From JAQGMV01 sp050260255 (GTDB taxonomy: Bacteria; Pseudomonadota; Gammaproteobacteria; Burkholderiales; SG8-41), in the NCBI GenBank assembly GCA_050260255.1, contig JBLNBW010000103.1, positions 1 to 8,264 on the forward strand: DNA of 8,264 bases, given 5' to 3'. Below, in pieces: positions 7,836 through 8,264 of the stretch (positions are counted from its first letter, which is position 1; each line of letters begins with the position of its first letter). A model generated the notes under the pieces. It did not search any database, had not been told where the DNA came from, and saw only the letters and a program-made list of their open reading frames with translations. Both the position numbers and the translations under genes were made by a program.

Positions 7836-7855
7836 TAGCGCGAAAGCGCGTTACA
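7831..7855 (+). other. Hairpin with GAAA tetraloop over the groEL stop codon
   Basis: GCGC (7838-7841) and GCGC (7846-7849) close a GAAA tetraloop. Outside, TGTAA (7831-7835) pairs with TTACA (7851-7855), with a small asymmetric bulge (TA against G). The stop codon is 7833-7835. The fold is directly readable; any role, such as protection of the groEL mRNA 3' end, is inference. Confidence 0.5.
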
Positions 7856-7883
7856 TCCAGCCAACCGGCTCACTTGCAGTATT

Positions 7884-7911
7884 CAAAAGCCCCGCTTCTG
7901 CGGGGCTTTTG
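7884..7911 (+). terminator. Rho-independent terminator of groESL
   Basis: CAAAAGCCCCGC (7884-7895) and GCGGGGCTTTTG (7900-7911) make a perfect 12-bp stem with a TTCT loop, followed by TTTT. It lies 48 nt after the groEL stop. On the minus strand the stem also ends in CTTTTG, so it may stop metE transcription from the other side as well. Confidence 0.93.
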
Positions 7912-7992
7912 TTTTGGCTAGCCGCTCGGGCGCACGGAAGAGCAGCGGCCCTTGAAGGATACGGCCACGCAAGCGCGCATGAGGACCGCGGT

Positions 7993-8264
7993 TCATGCGT
8001 GCGCGGCGCCGTCCTGTAGCAAATCAAGGGTGCGGCGCTCGCCTTCTGTATGGCGGGCCCGCTCGCTTGAAGCGCGCAGGACCTTGGCGGCCGACACCAT
8101 ATTCCTCAGCGCGGGAATCACCTCTTCCCAGTGACGCGTTTTCAACCCGCAATCGGGATTCACCCACAGGCGCTCCGCCGGGATGCGCTCTGCCGCTTTC
8201 GTCATCAACTGCACGATGTGCTGCTGGGTCGGGATATTGGGCGAATGAATGTCGTACACCCCCG
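7993..8264 (-). CDS. metE: 3' end of metE, cobalamin-independent methionine synthase (partial)
   Basis: The last 89 codons plus the stop are present, and the gene runs off the right edge. MetE transfers a methyl group from 5-methyltetrahydropteroyl-polyglutamate to homocysteine, making methionine without B12. The segment GVYDIHSPNIP, the KKAA-like TKAAERIPAERLWVNPDCGLKTR stretch and LRNMVSAA match the C-terminal catalytic domain of E. coli MetE almost residue for residue. The Cys in NPDCGLKTR (codon 8151-8149) corresponds to a zinc ligand (Cys726 in E. coli). E. coli MetE ends about where LRAS occurs here; this protein continues for about 24 further residues, polar at first and ending LLQDGAAHA. 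The gene converges on groEL, with the shared terminator region between them. The first codon seen is not a start: the frame continues upstream past the window. Confidence 0.95.
   Translation of the reverse strand, partial: GVYDIHSPNIPTQQHIVQLMTKAAERIPAERLWVNPDCGLKTRHWEEVIPALRNMVSAAKVLRASSERARHTEGERRTLDLLQDGAAHA

Overview
The window reads as an ordinary stretch of chromosome from a GC-rich Gram-negative proteobacterium, most likely a betaproteobacterium. This rests on the GroEL/GroES sequences, on CIRCE control of groESL, on a UbiA-UbiD ubiquinone pair, and on a PBP4-type DacB with a Sec signal peptide. Family or genus cannot be fixed from the sequence alone. Every complete coding frame is intact, and there is no transposase, integrase, phage gene, CRISPR array, tRNA or rRNA.

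Layout, left to right. (1) Positions 1-45 hold what is probably the last codons of ubiA, followed on the same strand by complete ubiD (74-1537). (2) ubiD converges on dacB (minus strand, 1623-3086). Their short gap carries an inverted pair of 7-bp tandem repeats, and one arm encodes the last codons of dacB. (3) A 390-nt intergenic stretch (3087-3476) is built largely from a dispersed GACGCGAAG-type repeat, with one arm on each strand. The right arm abuts the stop codon of bioA (minus strand, 3477-4799). (4) bioA is divergent from a 215-residue protein of unknown function (5034-5681, plus strand) across 234 nt. (5) A sigma70-like promoter, with its -10 running into a perfect CIRCE operator, drives groES (5867-6157) and groEL (6189-7835), closed by a strong intrinsic terminator. 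(6) The 3' end of metE (minus strand, 7993 to the window edge) converges on groEL.

The genes are unrelated housekeeping functions: ubiquinone synthesis (ubiA/ubiD), peptidoglycan remodelling (dacB), biotin synthesis (bioA), protein folding (groES/groEL) and methionine synthesis (metE). Only ubiA-ubiD and groES-groEL look like functional transcription units.

I found no convincing undescribed system. The items most worth a second look are the two families of intergenic repeats, the uncharacterised 215-residue protein, and the extra C-terminal residues of MetE.
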